Assembly (NCBI GenBank): GCA_030539595.1
Contig: JAUNXW010000083.1
Location: 1-7,269, forward strand
Direction: 5' to 3'
Source of the DNA: Methanocorpusculum sp.
GTDB taxonomy: Archaea > Halobacteriota > Methanomicrobia > Methanomicrobiales > Methanocorpusculaceae
DNA length: 7,269 nt
Part shown: piece after piece, positions 4,326-7,269 of the stretch
Layout: each line of letters opens with the position of its first letter
Numbering within the stretch: the first letter of the stretch is position 1
The notes under the pieces: generated by a model
The model's database searches: none
What the model saw: only the letters and a program-made list of their open reading frames with translations
What the model was told of the DNA's origin: nothing
Translations under genes and position numbers: made by a program

Positions 4326-6359
4326 ATGATACTTGTACCGGATACCAGCGTCGTAATTGACGGACGCGTTACCGCCTTAATCGAGAAAGGAGAATATCGT
4401 GACGCAACGATAATAATACCTGAAGCAGTCTTTGCTGAACTCGAAGCACAGGCAAATCAGGGCAGAGAAATAGGATTTTCAGGACTTGCAGAGCTGCAGA
4501 AACTCAGCGAGCTCTCAAAAGCCGGAACAATAAAAGTTCAATATGTCGGAGAGAGACCTAAACTCGATCAGGTCAAACTCGCAAGCGGCGGTGAAATCGA
4601 TTCAATGATTCGCGCAGTCGCAATAGAAAACCACGCGACATTTTTAACAAGCGACTACGTTCAGGCAGAAGTTGCAAAAGCCAAGGGACTTGATGTAGTA
4701 TTTCTGAAATCGGAAACATTCGACAACTTCTCACCGCTCATAATAGATGACTTCTTCGACGAAAATACATTTGCCGTCTACTTAAAAGAAAGAGTTGCGC
4801 CTTATGCACGCAAGGGAACAATAAAAGAGTCCAGACTTGTTCAGATAAGAGAAACTCCAATATCTGAGCACGAACTCAGAGCCATCTCTCAGGAGTGTCT
4901 TGAAAGAGCAAAACGCCACCCTGACGGATTTGTAGAAGTAGAAATTCCGGGCGTCACCGTTTCACAGATAGGTTCAATGAGAATCACAACAACCCGCCCG
5001 CCTTTTTCGGACGGAATTGAGGTAACAATTGTGCGCCCCACACGCGAAGTTTCCTTTGAATCATACAACTTCGCAGCGGCTCTTAAAGACAGACTTCGCG
5101 ACGGCGCAGGCGGAATGTTAATCGTTGGAACACCGGGCTCTGGAAAATCAACTCTTGAGCAGAACATCGCAACATATCTTTCCAGCGAAAACCACATCGT
5201 AAAAACAATCGAGTCCCCGCGCGACTTGATGGTTCCCGACAAAATTACTCAGTATACTTCACTCGACGGAAGCATTTCGGCAACCGGCGAAATTCTCACA
5301 CTTCTCAGACCTGACTACGTCGTCTTTGATGAAATGCGCAGAAGCGAAGAACTTGCAGTGTTTGCAGACCTCAGACTTTCCGGAATCAAAGTTGTCGGCG
5401 GTCTTCACGCAAAATCTGCAGCAGACGCACTTATCAGGCTCACAAGCCTTGTTGATTTGAACCTCATCCCTCAGATAGTTTCGACAATGGTCTTTGTAAA
5501 AGCCGGAGACATCTCGGAAATCTACAATATCTCCATGGGCTTTGGTGTACCAAAAGCGCTTGAACAAATAGGCGACCCGCAGGTCAGACCTATAGTTCGC
5601 TTAACAAACATCATCACAACCGAAACCGCTGCAGAAGCTTTCAGATATGAAGGCGAAGTTATGGTTACTCCGGCAAAAGGACTTTCAAAAGTTCCTCCGG
5701 TAAAAATAATCGAACAAAAGATTCCCGAGCAGCCGAAAACAGTTGTAAAGCAGTCACAGCCAGCTCCTCAGCCTGAACCTGTGCGTGAAACTCTGTTTGA
5801 AGAGACGTTCGACGACCGCGCATCGCCTGCAATTCACTCAATGCCCACTTACGAAGTAACGGATGACAACCCCGCATGGATTGTTCTTGAGAAAGAAATT
5901 CAGTCTGAAATCTGCAGATTTACAGAAGGCGACATAATCGTCAGGATGATTTCAGACACCAAAGCAGCTGTATATATTGAAGACATTGATGTTCCCGCAG
6001 CAATCGGTAAGTCAGGCAAAAACATTGCCTCCGTTGTCAGCAAAGTTGGAATCGGCATTGATGTTCGCCCGCTAAGCGACCTTCCGGGGAGGGAGACCCT
6101 ATTTAACGATGTCCCGCAGCCTGAAGCATCCGCAAATCACTCGGGACTTAAAATTAAAAGCGAGAAAAAACAGATTTCAATCGTCTGTCCCGAATACACA
6201 GGAAAAATCGTAGACCTGTTCTCAGGCAAAGAATATTTGTTCACCGCAACTGTTGACAAAGACGGGGAAATTCATCTCGCAAGAACATCAAGCATCGCCA
6301 ACGAAATGATAAGACGCTACGGAGCAGGTGAAGAACTGAAAATCCGTGCCGTTGATTAA
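4326..6359 (+). CDS. PIN-domain ATPase with C-terminal KH domain (archaeal PilT/VirB11-like family)
   Basis: A 677-residue protein of the archaeal PINc-ATPase-KH family. The N-terminal PIN domain (about 1-130) starts ILVPDTSVVIDG with acidic residues D6, E37/E38, D92 and D110 suited to metal-dependent nuclease chemistry. The central secretion-ATPase-like domain (about 200-430) has Walker A GTPGSGKST (268-276), Walker B YVVFDEMR (331-338) and a VirB11/PilT-type histidine box GGLHAKSAADALIRL (358-372). A Pro/Gln/Glu-rich linker (about 465-505) leads to a KH-like RNA/DNA-binding domain (about 533-583) with the G561-K-S-G564 loop, then a basic C-terminal segment (605-677). There is no signal peptide or membrane helix. 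A Sulfolobus protein of this domain order has been reported to bind and migrate Holliday junctions, so DNA repair or recombination is plausible; RNA processing is the alternative suggested by KH and the leuS neighbour. Despite the PilT label it is unlikely to drive pili. Start chosen because the catalytic aspartate follows at once. Confidence 0.93.
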   Translation: MILVPDTSVVIDGRVTALIEKGEYRDATIIIPEAVFAELEAQANQGREIGFSGLAELQKLSELSKAGTIKVQYVGERPKLDQVKLASGGEIDSMIRAVAIENHATFLTSDYVQAEVAKAKGLDVVFLKSETFDNFSPLIIDDFFDENTFAVYLKERVAPYARKGTIKESRLVQIRETPISEHELRAISQECLERAKRHPDGFVEVEIPGVTVSQIGSMRITTTRPPFSDGIEVTIVRPTREVSFESYNFAAALKDRLRDGAGGMLIVGTPGSGKSTLEQNIATYLSSENHIVKTIESPRDLMVPDKITQYTSLDGSISATGEILTLLRPDYVVFDEMRRSEELAVFADLRLSGIKVVGGLHAKSAADALIRLTSLVDLNLIPQIVSTMVFVKAGDISEIYNISMGFGVPKALEQIGDPQVRPIVRLTNIITTETAAEAFRYEGEVMVTPAKGLSKVPPVKIIEQKIPEQPKTVVKQSQPAPQPEPVRETLFEETFDDRASPAIHSMPTYEVTDDNPAWIVLEKEIQSEICRFTEGDIIVRMISDTKAAVYIEDIDVPAAIGKSGKNIASVVSKVGIGIDVRPLSDLPGRETLFNDVPQPEASANHSGLKIKSEKKQISIVCPEYTGKIVDLFSGKEYLFTATVDKDGEIHLARTSSIANEMIRRYGAGEELKIRAVD

Positions 6360-6368
6360 ATAAAATAA

Positions 6369-6374
6369 GAGTGA
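6369..6374 (+). promoter_or_regulatory. Shine-Dalgarno-like site of leuS
   Basis: GAGTGA lies 7 nt before the leuS ATG at 6382 and nearly matches the archaeal GGAGGTGA anti-16S complement. It is in the 22-bp gap after the PIN-ATPase-KH stop codon, with no TATA element at leaderless spacing there. This supports translation of leuS from a shared upstream transcript and favours this ATG over the in-frame ATG at 6400. Confidence 0.45.
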
Positions 6375-6381
6375 AAAATCA

Positions 6382-7269
6382 ATGTCAAAAAACCTTGTAA
6401 TGAGTGAAATTGAGCCGGAAATCCGTAACGAGTGGATACCGGCATTTGAATCGAATCCTGACTACGATAAAGATAAGTTATACGTAAACGTCGCCTTCCC
6501 TTACCCAAGCGGTGCAATGCACGTGGGTCACGGAAGAACCTATATTATCCCCGATGTAGTAGCAAGATTCTGGAGAATGAGAGGTAAACAGGTTCTCTTC
6601 CCAATGGCTTTCCATGTAACAGGCGCTCCTGTTCTCGGAATTGCAAAGCGTATCGCCAAAAAAGATGAGAAGACCTTAAAGCTCTACGGCGGACTTTACA
6701 GAGTTCCAAAAGAGACTCTCGAAAATTTCACAGACCCCATAGTTATCGTAAAATATTTCGCAGACGAATATCAGCGCGTAATGCAGCAGCTCGGCCTCTC
6801 AATCGACTGGAGACGCAGATTCATAACAATTGACCCGCAGTACTCCAAGTTTATCGAATGGCAGTACTCGCACATTTACGGTCAGGGCAAAGTTCAGAAA
6901 GGAGAATACCCCGTAAGATACTGCCCGAACTGTGACCAGCCTGTCGGAGACCACGACTTACTTGACGGAGCAGACGCAGAAATCATGCACTTTGTCTTTG
7001 TGATGTATCAGTTCGGCGAATTCCAGATTCCCTGCGCAACACTCAGACCCGAAACAATTTTCGGTGTAACAAACCTCTGGGCAAATCCGGAAGTAACTTA
7101 TCTGAAAGCAGAAGTTGACGGCAAGAAATGGATTATATCATCCGAAGCCAAGAAAAAACTTGAGATGCAGAAGCACGAGGTTAAAGAACTCGGAACAATC
7201 TCGGGTAAAGACCTTGTGGACAAAAAAGTTGTCAACATCTACACGGGAAAAGAAGTTCCAATTCTCCCC
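6382..7269 (+). CDS. leuS: Leucyl-tRNA synthetase, archaeal type, N-terminal part
   Basis: Class I aminoacyl-tRNA synthetase charging tRNA-Leu in the cytoplasm. The frame is open from 6382 to the window end, 296 codons of an expected roughly 900-960, so it is truncated only by the edge. The Rossmann-fold start contains NVAFPYPSGAMHVGHGRTY (36-54) with the HIGH signature as HVGH (47-50), followed by LFPMAFHVTGAPV (72-84), characteristic of archaeal/eukaryotic LeuRS. LGLSIDWRRRF (137-147) and YCPNCDQPVGDHDLLDG (180-196) follow, then the start of the CP1 editing domain with the threonine-containing TLRPETIFGVTNLW (220-233), which hydrolyses mischarged tRNA. The KMSKS loop is beyond the edge. A Shine-Dalgarno-like GAGTGA precedes the ATG, and the 22-bp gap suggests co-transcription with the PIN-ATPase-KH gene. 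An in-frame ATG at 6400 is a less likely start. Confidence 0.96.
   Translation, partial: MSKNLVMSEIEPEIRNEWIPAFESNPDYDKDKLYVNVAFPYPSGAMHVGHGRTYIIPDVVARFWRMRGKQVLFPMAFHVTGAPVLGIAKRIAKKDEKTLKLYGGLYRVPKETLENFTDPIVIVKYFADEYQRVMQQLGLSIDWRRRFITIDPQYSKFIEWQYSHIYGQGKVQKGEYPVRYCPNCDQPVGDHDLLDGADAEIMHFVFVMYQFGEFQIPCATLRPETIFGVTNLWANPEVTYLKAEVDGKKWIISSEAKKKLEMQKHEVKELGTISGKDLVDKKVVNIYTGKEVPILP

Noticed and set aside
5259..5567. Minus-strand open frame encoding a cysteine-rich sequence with several C-x-x-C pairs, resembling a small metal-binding protein.
   Set aside because: It lies wholly antisense to the conserved ATPase core of the PIN-ATPase-KH gene, in which the Walker B and histidine-box codons are clearly selected. 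The cysteines are reverse complements of Ala/Thr-rich codons there.
6382..7269. leuS looks truncated, as if a pseudogene.
   Set aside because: The frame is intact to the last base, so the truncation is just the window boundary. The same applies to mfnA at the left edge.
1..7269. CRISPR arrays, tRNA or rRNA genes, insertion sequences, phage genes or attachment sites.
   Set aside because: I saw no regularly spaced repeats, cloverleaf-like segments, transposase or integrase motifs or terminal inverted repeats. The non-coding gaps are all short (about 130 bp or less).

Overview
The window looks like chromosome of a methanogenic euryarchaeon. The evidence is a partial mfnA (methanofuran biosynthesis), an archaeal-type leuS, a PIN-ATPase-KH protein of a family conserved in archaea, and TATA-like boxes about 25-32 nt ahead of several start codons that lack a Shine-Dalgarno sequence. 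The moderately AT-rich composition and the protein style fit Methanomicrobiales best, but the genus cannot be named from this sequence.

Layout: (1) 1-527, minus strand: the N-terminal 175 codons of MfnA, running off the left edge. (2) 528-653: a divergent promoter region. (3) 654-2382, plus strand: three small genes that appear to be separately promoted, namely an unrecognised exported protein, a six-helix HdeD/DUF308 membrane protein, and a MerR-like helix-turn-helix protein with a C-terminal coiled coil. (4) 2383-3249, minus strand: a LysR-type regulator whose stop codon directly abuts that of the MerR-like gene, with a hairpin and flanking T tracts at the junction. (5) 3250-3338: a regulatory region with two palindromes. 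(6) 3339-4214, plus strand: a ten-helix EamA/DMT transporter, divergent from the LysR gene and its likely target. (7) 4215-4325: a non-coding stretch with an inverted repeat and a duplicated motif. (8) 4326-6359: the PIN-ATPase-KH protein, followed after 22 bp by (9) leuS (6382 to the right edge, 296 codons present), probably in the same transcript.

The genes form several independent units rather than one pathway. The clearest functional pair is LysR plus EamA, a classic regulator and divergent exporter or permease module, with two AATA/TATT palindromes whose centres lie 32 bp (about three helical turns) apart. The PIN-ATPase-KH and leuS genes look like information-processing housekeeping. 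I found no convincing new multi-gene system. The best leads are regulatory DNA (the LysR operator pair, the shared convergent terminator, and the repeated motif before the PIN-ATPase gene) and the unrecognised secreted protein.
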